From Burkholderiales bacterium (GTDB lineage: Bacteria; Pseudomonadota; Gammaproteobacteria; Burkholderiales; Burkholderiaceae_C): 64,000 nt of DNA. Below, piece after piece: positions 35,308 through 47,062 of this stretch. The notes beneath the pieces are model-generated. The model did no database searches and was not told the origin of the DNA. It worked only from the letters and a program-made list of their open reading frames with translations. A program made the translations under genes and the position numbers. The stretch covers positions 186,001-250,000 of the forward strand of contig JAGWTR010000003.1 in assembly GCA_028868855.1 (NCBI GenBank), read 5' to 3'. Positions within the stretch are counted from its first letter, which is position 1; each line of letters begins with the position of its first letter.

Positions 35308-35910
35308 ATGAGCACCAAGCACCTTCCCGCAGACGAACGCCGCGCCGCCACGGTGGAGGCGGTAATGCAACTGGCCGCGCAGCACAACCCCAGCGAGATC
35401 ACCACCACCTGGATTGCGCGACAAATGGGCGTCACGCAAGGGGCCCTTTTCAAGCATTTCCCCACCAAGGAGGCCATCCTGGAGGCAGTGATGAACTGGG
35501 TGGCCGAACGGCTGCTGACGCGCATCGATCAGGCGGCACAAGGCCAGACGTCTCCGCTGGCGGCGCTGGAGGCCATGTTCCAGGCCCACATCGGTTTTGT
35601 GTCCGAGCACCCCGGCGTGCCTCGCATGCTGTTTGGCGAGTTGCAGCGCCAGGGCGACACCCTGCCCAAGAAGATGGTGCAGACGCTGATCGCTCAGTAC
35701 CGTGAACGGCTCAGTCAGGTGCTGGCGCGCGGCCAGGCGACGGGTGAACTGGATGCCCGCCTGGATGTCGATGCCGCCGCCGTGCTGTTCATCGGCTCCA
35801 TTCAAGGCCTGGTGATGCAGTCCCTCATTGCCGGTGATGTGGCGCGCCTGCGCGCCGATGCGCCGGGGGTGTGGGCCATTTACCGTCGCGGCATCGGGGG
35901 CGTGCAATGA
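35308..35910 (+). CDS. TetR-family transcriptional regulator
   Basis: 200 residues. N-terminal HTH 'SEITTTWIARQMGVTQGALFKHFPTKEAILEAVMNW' at about 28-64 is typical of TetR/AcrR; the C-terminal ligand domain is helical and ends 'DAPGVWAIYRRGIGGVQ'. It opens an operon with a periplasmic adaptor, an FtsX-type permease and an ATPase, and probably represses it through the palindrome at 35280-35303 until an exported compound binds. Its stop overlaps the adaptor start by 4 bp (ATGA). Confidence 0.9.
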   Translation: MSTKHLPADERRAATVEAVMQLAAQHNPSEITTTWIARQMGVTQGALFKHFPTKEAILEAVMNWVAERLLTRIDQAAQGQTSPLAALEAMFQAHIGFVSEHPGVPRMLFGELQRQGDTLPKKMVQTLIAQYRERLSQVLARGQATGELDARLDVDAAAVLFIGSIQGLVMQSLIAGDVARLRADAPGVWAIYRRGIGGVQ

Positions 35911-37058
35911 CCTTTCCCCGTGTTCAACGCCGCACCCTCGCGGTCATCGCGGTGGTGCTGCCCTTGCTGCTGGTGTTCATCTACGTCGCCATGCGCTCCG
36001 GCCCCTTGGCGCCGGTGGCGGTCACCGTGACCACGGTCGAGCGCCTCGCGGTCACGCCGGCTTTGTCCGGCATCGGCACCGTGCAGGCGCGCTTCACCCA
36101 CAAGATCGGCCCCACGGCGGCGGGCCGACTGCAGCGGCTGGACGTGCATGTGGGCGACGCGGTGCGCGCCGGCCAGGTGCTGGGCGAGATGGACGCCGTG
36201 GACCTGAACGACCGCATCGCGGCCCAGCAGGCCGCGATCCAGAGCGCCCAGGCTGCCTTGCGGCAGGCCGAGGCCAAGCGGGCGTTCGCGCAGACCCAGG
36301 CCCAACGCTACGAACAACTGCTGCCCGCCCGCGCCGCGACCGAGGAATACGTGGCCACCAAACAGCAGGACCTGTTGCTGGCCCAAAGCGCGCTGGCGGC
36401 CGCGCGCGAAGATGCCCGCCGTCTGCAGGCCGAGTGGCAGGCCTTGCAGGCCCAGCGTGGCAACCTGCGGCTCATCTCGCCTGTAGCCGGCATCATCGCC
36501 GCCCGCGAGGCCGACCCGGGCTCCACCGTGGTGGCCGGGCAGCCGGTGATCGAGGTGTTCGACCCCGCCAGCGTGTGGGTGGATGTGCGCTTTGATCAGG
36601 TCAACGCCGAAGGCTTGGCGCCGGGCTTGCCCGCTCAGGTGACGCTGCGCTCGCGCCGCAGCCAGCCCATCGCGGCGCGCGTGCTGCGCATCGAGCCTCG
36701 CGCCGATGCCGTCACCGAAGAAACCTTGGCCAAGGTGGTCTTCGCGCAGATGCCTTTGCCGCTGCCCCCGCTGGGTGAGCTGGCCGAGATCACCGTGCAG
36801 TTGCCGGCCTTGCCCGCAGCCCCGGTCATCGCCAATGGCGCCATCCGCACGGTCGACGGCCGCCGCGGCGTCTGGAAGCTGGTGGGCGACGCTCTCGCCT
36901 TCACCCCCGTCACCCTGGGCCGCTCCGACCTTGATGGCCGCGTGCAGGTCACGAAGGGCCTGGCGGCGGGAGACCGCGTGGTGCTCTACAGCGAGAAGGC
37001 GCTGACGGCACGCAGCCGCGTCCACATCGTCGAACGCCTCAACGGCGTGGCGCCATGA
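35907..37058 (+). CDS. HlyD/MacA-type periplasmic adaptor (membrane fusion protein)
   Basis: 383 residues. One N-terminal membrane anchor (about 10-30), a beta-barrel/lipoyl part ('IGPTAAGRLQRLDVHVGDAVRAGQVLGEMD' near 67-96), a long Ala/Gln-rich coiled-coil hairpin (about 100-180), second lipoyl half ('LRLISPVAGIIAAREADPGSTVVAGQPVIEV') and beta-barrel C-terminus. It links an inner-membrane pump to an outer-membrane channel. It overlaps TetR by 4 bp and the permease by 4 bp. No outer-membrane channel gene is present here. Confidence 0.92.
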   Translation: MTFPRVQRRTLAVIAVVLPLLLVFIYVAMRSGPLAPVAVTVTTVERLAVTPALSGIGTVQARFTHKIGPTAAGRLQRLDVHVGDAVRAGQVLGEMDAVDLNDRIAAQQAAIQSAQAALRQAEAKRAFAQTQAQRYEQLLPARAATEEYVATKQQDLLLAQSALAAAREDARRLQAEWQALQAQRGNLRLISPVAGIIAAREADPGSTVVAGQPVIEVFDPASVWVDVRFDQVNAEGLAPGLPAQVTLRSRRSQPIAARVLRIEPRADAVTEETLAKVVFAQMPLPLPPLGELAEITVQLPALPAAPVIANGAIRTVDGRRGVWKLVGDALAFTPVTLGRSDLDGRVQVTKGLAAGDRVVLYSEKALTARSRVHIVERLNGVAP

Positions 37059-38257
37059 TCAGCCTGGCCGGGCGCGACATCCTGCATGCCTGGGGCAAGT
37101 TCGTGTTCACCGGCATCGGGCTGGGCCTGCTGATCGGCGTGACCTTGACCATGGCCGGGGTCTACCGCGGCATGGTCGATGACGGCATGGTGCTGCTCGA
37201 CAACAGCGGCGCCGACCTGTGGGTGGTGCAGCAAGACACGCTGGGCCCGTATGCCGAATCATCGAGCATCCCGGATGACCTGTGGCGCAGCATCCGCACC
37301 ATGCCGGGGGTGGCGCAGGCGGCCAACGTCACCTACCTGACGATGCAGGTGGGCAAAGGCGACCAGGATGTGCGCGCCATGGTGGTCGGCATCATGGCCG
37401 GCGAGCCGGGCACGCCGGGCTGGCCGCCCCAGCTGATTGCCGGGCGCCAGATCACCCGCAGCCACTACGAAGCCGTCGCCGATGTGGCCTCGGGCGCGCA
37501 ACTGGGCGATGTGCTCAAAATCCGCCGCAACCACTACACCGTGGTGGGCCTGACCCGGCGCATGGTGTCCTCCAGCGGCGACCCGATGGTCTTCATCCCT
37601 TTGAAAGACGCCCAGGAAGCGCAGTTCCTCAAGGACAACGATGCCATCCTGATGCAACGCCGCCGCACCGAGGCCAACCCCGCCTTCAACCGGCCGAACG
37701 TGCCCGGCCTGCTTGATGCCGTGATCGACTCGCAGACCCGCAACAGCGCCGTCAACGCGGTGCTGGTGCGCATCCAGCCCGGCGCCTCGCCGCAAGAGGT
37801 GGCCGAGCCCATCCATCGCTGGAAGCGCTTCACCGTGCATGCGCGCGCCCAGATGGAAGGCATCCTGGTGGGCAAGCTGATTGCCACCTCGGCCAAGCAG
37901 ATCGCCATGTTCCTGGTGATCCTGTCGATGGTCAGTGCGGCCATCGTCGCCTTCATCATCTACACGCTGACGATGGACAAGATCCGCGAGATTGCGGTGC
38001 TCAAGCTCATTGGCACGCGCAACCGCACCATCGCCGGCATGATCCTGCAGCAGGCCCTGGTGCTGGGGGTGATCGGCTTCGTGGTGGGCAAGATTGCCGC
38101 CACCTTTGCGGCGCCGATGTTCCCCAAGTACGTGCTGCTGGTGCCGGGTGACTCCATCATCGGCTTCTTCGTCGTGCTGGGCATTTGCATGGTGTCGAGC
38201 CTGGTGTCCATCCGCATGGCACTGCGTGTGGACCCCGCCGAAGCGATCGGAGGCTGA
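37055..38257 (+). CDS. FtsX-family ABC permease (DevC/MacB-like)
   Basis: 400 residues. One N-terminal helix (about 17-40), a large periplasmic domain (about 45-270), and three C-terminal helices ('LVILSMVSAAIVAFIIYTL' near 300, then 'VLGVIGFVVGKIAATFAA' and 'IGFFVVLGICMVSSLVSI'), ending 'MALRVDPAEAIGG', the typical FtsX-family terminus. The 'LLDNSGADLWVVQQDTLGP' segment resembles DevC. With the adaptor and ATPase it forms a tripartite exporter. Starts 4 bp before the adaptor stop. Confidence 0.9.
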   Translation: MISLAGRDILHAWGKFVFTGIGLGLLIGVTLTMAGVYRGMVDDGMVLLDNSGADLWVVQQDTLGPYAESSSIPDDLWRSIRTMPGVAQAANVTYLTMQVGKGDQDVRAMVVGIMAGEPGTPGWPPQLIAGRQITRSHYEAVADVASGAQLGDVLKIRRNHYTVVGLTRRMVSSSGDPMVFIPLKDAQEAQFLKDNDAILMQRRRTEANPAFNRPNVPGLLDAVIDSQTRNSAVNAVLVRIQPGASPQEVAEPIHRWKRFTVHARAQMEGILVGKLIATSAKQIAMFLVILSMVSAAIVAFIIYTLTMDKIREIAVLKLIGTRNRTIAGMILQQALVLGVIGFVVGKIAATFAAPMFPKYVLLVPGDSIIGFFVVLGICMVSSLVSIRMALRVDPAEAIGG

Positions 38258-38259
38258 GC

Positions 38260-38970
<711 letters not shown>

Positions 38971-39105
38971 GACCGGCCTGGCGTTCATGCGGGAGGACGA
39001 GCAACTGGCGCATGACGTCCATGCCGTCAGCGCGACCATCCCGGCCAAAGCACCCGTGAATGATCCGTGTGAAGCCTTCACCGGACATTGCCTACATTGA
39101 GGTGG

Positions 39106-39130
39106 CGTCCGCTTCCGGCCGATTGCGGTC
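39106..39130. repeat. dispersed spacer repeat, copy 3
   Basis: CGTCCGCTTCCGGCCGATTG and following bases match the TCCGCTYCYGGCCGR core shared with 17226 and 18167. It lies in the 177-bp gap between the export operon and xth. Confidence 0.45.
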
Positions 39131-39147
39131 TTCGCCCCTGCGCGCAC

Positions 39148-39960
39148 TCACAAACTGAAATCGTAATCAATGGTCAACGGCGCATGGTCACTGAACCACT
39201 GCTCCTTGAACACGCTGGCATGGCGCGCGGTAGCCGCCAACCCAGGTGTCGCCAGGTGGTAGTCAATCCGCCAGCCCACGTTCTTGGCCCGCGCCTGCCC
39301 CCGGTTGCTCCACCAGGTGTAGCACTCGTCGGTGGTGTCGGGGTGCAGCGTGCGGTACACATCGACCAGGCCGATGGGGCCGGACGGGTCGAGCAGGGTG
39401 CTCATCCAGGCGCGCTCTTCGGGCAAGAAGCCGCTGTTCTTGAGGTTGCCCTTCCAGTTCTTCAGGTCCTTTTCGTGGTGCGCGATGTTGACGTCGCCCA
39501 CCAGGATGAATTCGCGCTCGGCCTTCAGGCGAGCCAGGTGCGGCGCGATCATGCCCAGGAAACGAAACTTGGCCTGCTGGCGGTCTTCCGAGCTGGAGCC
39601 GCTGGGGAAGTAGCAGCTGATCAGGGACAGCTTGCGGCCCGGTTTGTCAAAACGCAGCTCCACCCAGCGCCCCTCGGCGTCGAATTCGGTGGTCACATCG
39701 TGCGTGCCCAGGCCGATCAGCACGTCCGAGGGCTCATGCCGGCTGTACAGGCCCACGCCCGAATAGCCCTTCTTTTCAGCGTGATGGAAGTGGCCCCTCA
39801 TGTCGGCAAATGCCTTGAGCGGCTCAGGCATGTCGTCGACATGGACCTTCAGTTCCTGCACGCCCATACAATCGGCGCTGAGTTCTTCCGCCCAGGGCAC
39901 GAGCCCTTTGGTGGCAGCCGAGCGGATGCCGTTGAGGTTGAGGGACACGAGTCGAAACAC
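39148..39960 (-). CDS. xth: exodeoxyribonuclease III
   Basis: 270 residues. EEP-superfamily active-site residues: N10 ('LNLNGIRSA'), E36 ('VQELK'), D/N in 'VGDVNIAH' near 156-158, and the terminal 'SDHAPLTI'. It cleaves 3'-blocked DNA and AP sites in base-excision repair. A GTG at 39960 gives the family N-terminus 'FRLVSLNLNGIR'; no ATG fits. It is divergent from pyrE with only 14 bp between the two start codons. Confidence 0.95.
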   Translation of the reverse strand: MFRLVSLNLNGIRSAATKGLVPWAEELSADCMGVQELKVHVDDMPEPLKAFADMRGHFHHAEKKGYSGVGLYSRHEPSDVLIGLGTHDVTTEFDAEGRWVELRFDKPGRKLSLISCYFPSGSSSEDRQQAKFRFLGMIAPHLARLKAEREFILVGDVNIAHHEKDLKNWKGNLKNSGFLPEERAWMSTLLDPSGPIGLVDVYRTLHPDTTDECYTWWSNRGQARAKNVGWRIDYHLATPGLAATARHASVFKEQWFSDHAPLTIDYDFSL

Positions 39961-39974
39961 AAGGCACTTTCATC

Positions 39975-40652
39975 ATGAGCAACACCCCTTCTACCAACGC
40001 GCTGGCCCAGGAATTTGTGGCCTTTGCAGTGCAATCGCAGGTGTTGCGGTTCGGGGAATTCAAGACCAAGGCGGGGCGCTTGTCGCCCTATTTTTTCAAC
40101 GCCGGTTTGTTTGACGATGGCGCCAAGCTGGGCCGCCTGGCGCAATTCTATGCACAGCGCCTGGTGGCGTCCGGCCTGCAGTTTGACATGCTGTTCGGCC
40201 CGGCCTACAAGGGCATCACGCTGGCGGCAGCGGTGTCGATTGAGCTTGCGCGCCTGGGGCACAACAAGCCTTTCGCCTACAACCGCAAAGAGGCCAAAGA
40301 CCACGGCGAAGGCGGCACCCTGGTGGGCGCGCCCGTCAAAGGCCGGGTGCTGATCATTGACGACGTGATCTCGGCGGGCACCTCGGTGCGCGAATCCATC
40401 GACCTGATCGCCGCCGCCGGGGCCACCCCCTGCGGGGTCACCATCGCCCTGGATCGTCAGGAAAAAGCCACCCTCAATGGACAGGACTGTGAAGAAAGCG
40501 CGGTTCAGCAAGTCGAACAACGCTACCAATTACCGGTTGTTTCCATTGCGGCTTTGGTCGACCTGATGCACTATCTGAACACTCAGTCAGACCCTGCGTT
40601 GGCGGCGTTCTACCCGGCCGTGCTGGCCTATCGCCAGCGCTATGGGGTCTGA
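39975..40652 (+). CDS. pyrE: orotate phosphoribosyltransferase
   Basis: 225 residues. PRPP-binding motif 'GRVLIIDDVISAGTSVRESI' near 118-137, the orotate-binding 'FKTKAGRLSPYFFNAG' near 27-42 and 'GPAYKGITLAAAV' near 75. It makes OMP from orotate and PRPP in pyrimidine synthesis. It is divergent from xth; AAGGCA acts as a modest RBS. Confidence 0.96.
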   Translation: MSNTPSTNALAQEFVAFAVQSQVLRFGEFKTKAGRLSPYFFNAGLFDDGAKLGRLAQFYAQRLVASGLQFDMLFGPAYKGITLAAAVSIELARLGHNKPFAYNRKEAKDHGEGGTLVGAPVKGRVLIIDDVISAGTSVRESIDLIAAAGATPCGVTIALDRQEKATLNGQDCEESAVQQVEQRYQLPVVSIAALVDLMHYLNTQSDPALAAFYPAVLAYRQRYGV

Positions 40653-40682
40653 GAACAGCGAGAAATTGCAGTGCAAAGACCC

Positions 40683-41387
40683 ATGAAATGGATGTTGTTG
40701 GTGGCGACTCTGAGCGCCCCCTTGTGTGGGGCGACTGTCGCCCTGGCGGCGTCGGGCATCTACACCTGCGTGGACGATCACGGGCGCAAGCTGACGTCGG
40801 ATCGGCCGATTCAGGAGTGCCTGGACCGCGAGCAGCGCCTGCTCAATAAGGACGGTTCGCATCGTCAGACGATGTTGCCGCGCATGAGTGCCGAAGAGAG
40901 CGCTGCCTATGACGAGCTTCAGCGCCAAAAGGCCGCGCAAGAGCTTGCCCGCAAGGATGCAATCCGCCGCGACCGCAACCTGATGCTGCGCTACCCCAAC
41001 CAGGCCGCGCACAACAAGGCGCGTGAAGCGGCCCTGGACGATTTGCGCAAGGCCGTCAAGGTGTCCGAGGCTCGTGCGGTCGAATTGCAGGCCGACCACA
41101 AGGACCTGCAGAGCGAGGCCGAGTTTTTCAAGGGCAAGCCCCTGCCGTTCAAGTTGCGCTCGCGCGTGGAGGCCAATGAGGCCACGCAGCAGGCGCAGCG
41201 CGACATCATCCAGAATCAAAAGGACGAGATGGTGCGCATCAATGCCCTGTACGACGCCGAACTGGCGCGTCTGACCCGCTTGTGGGCGGGTGCGCCGCCG
41301 GGGTCTGTGCCCGATGTCGCGGCGGCCTCGGCCCCCGCGACGCCTGCGGTCGTCAGCCGCCCAGCTTCTTCTTCAAAAGCTCGTTGA
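40683..41387 (+). CDS. DUF4124 domain-containing exported protein
   Basis: 234 residues from ATG 40683 (a GTG at 40671 is an alternative). Signal peptide about 1-23 ('CGATVALAA'), then DUF4124 ('[24 protein letters not shown]', about 24-50), followed by a long charged helical part (about 70-200). The C-terminus is Ala/Pro-rich. Function unknown. The final 35 bp overlap the 3' end of gatB on the other strand. Confidence 0.82.
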   Translation: MKWMLLVATLSAPLCGATVALAASGIYTCVDDHGRKLTSDRPIQECLDREQRLLNKDGSHRQTMLPRMSAEESAAYDELQRQKAAQELARKDAIRRDRNLMLRYPNQAAHNKAREAALDDLRKAVKVSEARAVELQADHKDLQSEAEFFKGKPLPFKLRSRVEANEATQQAQRDIIQNQKDEMVRINALYDAELARLTRLWAGAPPGSVPDVAAASAPATPAVVSRPASSSKAR

Positions 41388-42846
41388 CCGCGGCCGGATT
41401 GGCCTTGCCCTTGGTGGCCTTCATGGCCTGACCCACCAGGGCGTTGAAGGCCTTGTCCTTGCCGGCGCGGAACTCTTCCACCGATTTGGCGTTGGCGGCC
41501 AGCACCTCGTCGAGGATCTTTTCCAGCTCGCCGTTGTCGCTCATCTGTTTCAGGCCCTTGGCCTCGATGACCGTGTCCACGCGGGCCTGCGGGTTGGCCG
41601 TTTGTCCCGAGTTGCCGATCCACAAGGCCTCGAATACCTGCTTGGCGCCGTTGTTGGAGATGGTGCCGTCGGCGATGCGCACGATCAGGGCCGCCAGCAC
41701 CTCGGCGCTCACCGGGCTGGATGCAATGCCTTGTTCACCGGCATCGCTGGCATTGAGGCGGCGCGAGATCTCGCCCATGATCCAGTTGGACACCAGCTTG
41801 GGCTGGCCACAGGCCTTGGTCGCCATTTCAAAGAAGGCGCCCACGGCCTTGGATTGCGTCATCAGCGTGGCGTCGTAGGCGGGCAGCCCGTAGTCGCCCT
41901 GAAAGCGCTGGGCCATGGCGGCGGGCAGCTCGGGCATTTCGCCACGCACGCGCTCGATCCACTCTGGCGCGATCATCAGCGGAGGCAGGTCGGGGTCGGG
42001 GAAATAGCGGTAGTCGTGCGCGTCTTCCTTGGTGCGCATGGCGCGTGTCTGGCCGGTGTCGGCGTTGAACAGCACGGTGGCTTGCTGGATGGCGCGGCCA
42101 TCTTCGATCTCATCGATCTGCCATTGGATCTCGTAGTCCACCGCTTGCTGGATGAACTTGAAGCTGTTGAGGTTCTTGATTTCGCGGCGCGTGCCAAAGG
42201 GCGCGCCGGGCTTGCGCACCGACACGTTGGCGTCGCAGCGGAACGAGCCTTCTTGCATATTGCCATCGCAGATGCCCAGCCACACCACCAATGCATGCAG
42301 GGCGCGCGCGTATTCGGCCGCCTCGATGCTGGCGCGCATGTCGGGCTCAGTCACGATTTCAAGCAGGGGCGTGCCGGCGCGGTTCAGGTCGATGCCGCTG
42401 GACTTCTCGCCATTGAAGCCGATGAAGTCGTCGTGCAGGGACTTGCCTGCGTCCTCTTCCAGGTGCGCCCGCGTCAGTTGCACGGTGTGCTCCTGGTCGC
42501 CCACGAAAAAGCGCACATGCCCACCTTGCACCACCGGGATCTCGTACTGGCTGATCTGGTAGCCCTTGGGCAGGTCGGGGTAGAAGTAGTTCTTGCGCGC
42601 GAAGATCGAGCGCGGCGCCACGGTCGCGCCGACGGCCAGGCCAAACGCAATGGCGCGGTCCACAGCGCCGCGGTTCATCACCGGCAGCGTGCCGGGCAGG
42701 GCCAGATCGACGGGGCAGGCCTGTGTGTTGGGCTCGGCGCCGAACTGGGTCGAAGCGCCGGAGAAAATTTTGGAGCGGGTCGACAGCTGGACGTGGGTTT
42801 CCAGGCCGATGACGACTTCGTAGCCGCGAATGAGTGCAGGTGTCAT
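41353..42846 (-). CDS. gatB: aspartyl/glutamyl-tRNA amidotransferase subunit B
   Basis: 497 residues. N-terminal '[19 protein letters not shown]', the kinase-like '[20 protein letters not shown]', and '[12 protein letters not shown]' are GatB hallmarks; the C-terminal YqeY/tail part ends '[15 protein letters not shown]'. With GatA and GatC it converts Glu-tRNA(Gln) or Asp-tRNA(Asn) to the amide form. It follows gatA by 39 bp. Confidence 0.97.
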   Translation of the reverse strand: MTPALIRGYEVVIGLETHVQLSTRSKIFSGASTQFGAEPNTQACPVDLALPGTLPVMNRGAVDRAIAFGLAVGATVAPRSIFARKNYFYPDLPKGYQISQYEIPVVQGGHVRFFVGDQEHTVQLTRAHLEEDAGKSLHDDFIGFNGEKSSGIDLNRAGTPLLEIVTEPDMRASIEAAEYARALHALVVWLGICDGNMQEGSFRCDANVSVRKPGAPFGTRREIKNLNSFKFIQQAVDYEIQWQIDEIEDGRAIQQATVLFNADTGQTRAMRTKEDAHDYRYFPDPDLPPLMIAPEWIERVRGEMPELPAAMAQRFQGDYGLPAYDATLMTQSKAVGAFFEMATKACGQPKLVSNWIMGEISRRLNASDAGEQGIASSPVSAEVLAALIVRIADGTISNNGAKQVFEALWIGNSGQTANPQARVDTVIEAKGLKQMSDNGELEKILDEVLAANAKSVEEFRAGKDKAFNALVGQAMKATKGKANPAAVNELLKKKLGG

Positions 42847-42886
42847 GAGGCGTGTGCTGCGTGAGGGTGTTCAGGGCGGGTGGGGC

Positions 42887-44407
42887 TCATGCCAGGCTGC
42901 TCGGCGTGCGCTGATGCCAGTCGGTGGTTTGCTGGAAGGCATGCGCGGTGTGCAGCAGCGTGCCTTCCTGCCAGTAGTTGCCGATCAGTTGCAGGCCCAC
43001 GGGCAGGCCGTGCTCGCCAAAGCCGGCGGGCACACTCATGCCGGGCAGGCCGGCCAGGCTGGCGGGCAGGGTGAAGATGTCGGCCAGGTACTCGGCCAAG
43101 GGGTCGGCCTGGTGACCGCTGTCGCCAGCGATCTGGCGCGCCACGGTGGGCGCCACCGGGCCGGCGATCACGTCGCAGTGCTGGAAGGCCGATTGAAAGT
43201 CGTCGGCAATCATGCGGCGCAGTTTTTGCGCCTGCAGGTAGTAGGCGTCGTAGTAGCCGTGCGAGAGCACATAGGCGCCGATCATGATGCGGCGCTTGAC
43301 CTCGGGCCCGAAGCCTTCGGCACGGGTCTTTTTGTACATGTCGGCCAAGTCGGTGTAGTGCTTGGCGCGGTGCCCGAACTTGACGCCGTCAAAGCGGCTC
43401 AGGTTGGACGAGGCCTCGGCCGGCGCGATGATGTAGTAAACGGGGATGGACAGCTCGGTGTGCGGCAGGCTCACGTCCACCAAGGTGGCGCCCAGCGCCT
43501 GCAGTTGCGCTAAAGCCTGACGTGTCGCCTCCAGAACGTCTGCCGCCACGCCCTTGCCAAAGAACTCGGTGGGCACACCCACGCGCAGGCCCTTGAGGGG
43601 TTGCTCGGCGGTGGCACCGGCGCGCACGGCATGCAGGCCGGTCACGAAGTCGGGCACGGCTTGTTGGGCGCTGGTGGCATCGCGTTCGTCAAAACCGCTC
43701 ATGGCCTGCAGCAGCAGGGCGCAGTCCTCGGCGGTGCGGGCCAGCGGGCCAGCCTGGTCCAGGCTGGACGCGAAAGCGATCATTCCGTAGCGCGAGCAGC
43801 GGCCGTAGGTGGGCTTGATGCCGGTGATGCCGGTCAGCGCCGCGGGCTGGCGGATCGAGCCGCCGGTGTCGGTTCCGGTGGCGCCGGCCACCAAACGCGC
43901 GGCCACCGCCACGGCCGAGCCCCCCGATGAGCCGCCCGGGATGCGGTCCAGCGCCCAGGGGTTGCGGGCCAGCTGATAGGCGGAGTTTTCGTTGGCCCCG
44001 CCCATGGCGAACTCGTCACAATTGAGCTTACCCAGCGACACGGTGCCGGCGCTTTTGAGGCGCGCCACCACGGTGGCGTCAAAGGGGCTGACATAGCCTT
44101 CGAGCATTTTGGACGCGGCCGTGGTCGGTTGGTCTTGCGTGACAAAGATGTCCTTGTGCGCAATCGGAACGCCGTCCAGCGGACCCCGCGCCTGACCGCT
44201 GGCACGGCGCTGGTCGGAGGCGGCCGCCAAGGCCAGGGCGCCGTCAGCATCGACGTGCAGGAAGGCGCCCAGGTTCTGGTGGGCGGCGATGCGATCCAGC
44301 GCGTGGCGGGTCAGGGCCACGCTGGAGACTGCGCCGGTGGTCAGCTGATGGCTGGTTTGCGCCAGCGTCAGGTCATGGGGTTTCACAATGGTTGTGGACG
44401 CGTTCAT
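42887..44407 (-). CDS. gatA: aspartyl/glutamyl-tRNA amidotransferase subunit A
   Basis: 506 residues. Amidase signature with Ser-cisSer-Lys triad: Lys in '[13 protein letters not shown]', Ser pair in '[13 protein letters not shown]' and '[17 protein letters not shown]'. It releases ammonia from glutamine for the GatB active site. Its start overlaps the gatC stop by 4 bp. Confidence 0.97.
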   Translation of the reverse strand: MNASTTIVKPHDLTLAQTSHQLTTGAVSSVALTRHALDRIAAHQNLGAFLHVDADGALALAAASDQRRASGQARGPLDGVPIAHKDIFVTQDQPTTAASKMLEGYVSPFDATVVARLKSAGTVSLGKLNCDEFAMGGANENSAYQLARNPWALDRIPGGSSGGSAVAVAARLVAGATGTDTGGSIRQPAALTGITGIKPTYGRCSRYGMIAFASSLDQAGPLARTAEDCALLLQAMSGFDERDATSAQQAVPDFVTGLHAVRAGATAEQPLKGLRVGVPTEFFGKGVAADVLEATRQALAQLQALGATLVDVSLPHTELSIPVYYIIAPAEASSNLSRFDGVKFGHRAKHYTDLADMYKKTRAEGFGPEVKRRIMIGAYVLSHGYYDAYYLQAQKLRRMIADDFQSAFQHCDVIAGPVAPTVARQIAGDSGHQADPLAEYLADIFTLPASLAGLPGMSVPAGFGEHGLPVGLQLIGNYWQEGTLLHTAHAFQQTTDWHQRTPSSLA

Positions 44408-44703
44408 TCAATCACCTTGGGCACCAGGAACAGGCCGCCGTCCTGGGCGGGGGCATTGCGCATATTGGCCTCGCGATGGTTGGTCTCGGTCACCGCGTCA
44501 TCGCGCAGGCGCAGGGTCACGTCCTCGATGGCCGACAAGGGGGTGTACAGCGGCTGGACACCCGAGGTGTCCACCGCGCGCATTTTCTCGACGATGGCGA
44601 AAAAATCGTTCAACTGGGTCAGCATGGCGGCTTGCTCGTCGCTGCGCAACTCAAGGCGCGCAAGCTGGGCAATCCGACTGACGTCGTCAGGGGTCAGGGC
44701 CAT
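44404..44703 (-). CDS. gatC: aspartyl/glutamyl-tRNA amidotransferase subunit C
   Basis: 99 residues, normal GatC length. '[17 protein letters not shown]' at the N-terminus and '[23 protein letters not shown]' at the C-terminus are typical. The ATG at 44703 was preferred over an upstream TTG (44724). First gene of the gatCAB operon, divergent from mreB. Confidence 0.95.
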   Translation of the reverse strand: MALTPDDVSRIAQLARLELRSDEQAAMLTQLNDFFAIVEKMRAVDTSGVQPLYTPLSAIEDVTLRLRDDAVTETNHREANMRNAPAQDGGLFLVPKVIE

Positions 44704-44774
44704 GGGGTCATCCAAGCGTGTCAAAGGGTGTCAAAGGGTGCTTTTTGGGGGACATCCCCCCCGAGCATGGAGTA

Positions 44775-44793
44775 TTATCCAAGGTTATCCACA
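44775..44793 (+). promoter_or_regulatory. two tandem DnaA-box-like sequences
   Basis: TTATCCAAG (44775-44783) and TTATCCACA (44785-44793) are 10 bp apart in the same direction; the second is a perfect match to the DnaA box TTATNCACA. They lie between gatC and mreB, about 190 bp upstream of mreB. They may give DnaA-dependent control. Confidence 0.5.
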
Positions 44794-44961
44794 GGCTGTG
44801 ATTGCGCATCATTTGCGTGATTTCCGGTTGAGGGGTTTTGAAGATTTTGGATCGCTGCTGACGCTGGTGCGCCACGCAGCGTGTCTTGTTTAAATGGCTT
44901 TGCTCGGGATGGACGGTTCGGCAGTGCGGTCAAGCAGCACGGCGGACTTTCCATGGCTTGA

Positions 44962-46029
<1,068 letters not shown>

Positions 46030-46090
46030 CTTGACGTCATGGTGAGTGCGCCCGGCGGGGTGCACTGGCCCTTTTGCGCGGGAGCGCTGC

Positions 46091-47062
46091 ATGCCCCTGG
46101 CCACCTTCGACCGGACCCCGCCGCCCTTCTTCAAGCAAGGGCCGTCGGCCTTCACTCGCCTGATGTTTTTCTCGGCCCTGGCCATCTTCTTGATGGTGGC
46201 CGACACGCGCTGGCGTGTGACGCAACCCTTGCGTGCGGTGGTGGCCACCGCCTTGCAACCGGCCCAGAGTGCCTTGCTGGCCCCGCAGGCCTGGTGGGAC
46301 GAGGCGGGGCATTACGTGGCGGGACTGCAAGAGGCGCGAGCCGCGCAGCTTCGCGCCCAAAGGCAGTCGGTGGCGCAGGCCGAGCGCATGATGCGCGTGG
46401 ATCAGCTGGAGCGCGAAAATGCCCGCTTGCGGGCCTTGCTTTCCTTGCGTCCGCGACTCAATGTGAAGTCGCTGACCGCCGAAGTGCTGTACGACGCCCC
46501 CGACCCCTTCACCCGCAAGGTGGTGATCGACCAAGGCAGCACCCATGGGGTGATTCTGGGCGCGCCCGTGATTGACCAGGTGGGTGTGCTGGGGCAGGTC
46601 ACGCGGGTCTATCCCCTGACCTCGGAGGTGACCCTGGTGACCGACAAGGATGCCGCGGTGCCAGTCGTCAACAGCCGGACCCGCCAGCGCGGTGTGGCCT
46701 ATGGCACGCCCCAGGCCTTGTCCATGGAGTTGCGCTTCATGGCGGGCAATGCCGATGTCCAGGTGGGCGATGAATTGCAGACCTCCGGTCTGGATGGCGT
46801 CTATCCGCCCGGGCTGCCCGTGGCGCGGGTCGCGCAGGTGGACCGCCGCGCGGACTCGGCCTTTGCGCGCATCGTGTTGGTGCCCAAAGCCGAGCCCGAC
46901 GATTCGCGCCATGTGCTGCTGATCATGCCGCTGGCCCAGCAATTGCCCGAACGTCCAGCGGCCGCGGGACAGGCCTCGTCGGCCCCAGTTCTAGGCGGCA
47001 GTCGGCACGGCAGGGGCGAGTCTGCGGCGGCACGTGCCAGCGACACGGGGGTCAAGCCATGA
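46091..47062 (+). CDS. mreC: rod-shape determining protein MreC
   Basis: 323 residues. One membrane helix at about 20-37 ('LMFFSALAIFLMVAD'), a coiled coil at about 85-130, then two beta domains ('DPFTRKVVIDQGSTHGVILGAPVID', 'VPVVNSRTRQRGVAYG', 'VGDELQTSGLDGVYPPGLPV'). The C-terminal 40 residues are low-complexity. The ATG at 46091 was chosen by the length of the N-terminal cytoplasmic part; an in-frame start lies at 46046. It activates PBP2/RodA in the elongasome. Confidence 0.93.
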   Translation: MPLATFDRTPPPFFKQGPSAFTRLMFFSALAIFLMVADTRWRVTQPLRAVVATALQPAQSALLAPQAWWDEAGHYVAGLQEARAAQLRAQRQSVAQAERMMRVDQLERENARLRALLSLRPRLNVKSLTAEVLYDAPDPFTRKVVIDQGSTHGVILGAPVIDQVGVLGQVTRVYPLTSEVTLVTDKDAAVPVVNSRTRQRGVAYGTPQALSMELRFMAGNADVQVGDELQTSGLDGVYPPGLPVARVAQVDRRADSAFARIVLVPKAEPDDSRHVLLIMPLAQQLPERPAAAGQASSAPVLGGSRHGRGESAAARASDTGVKP

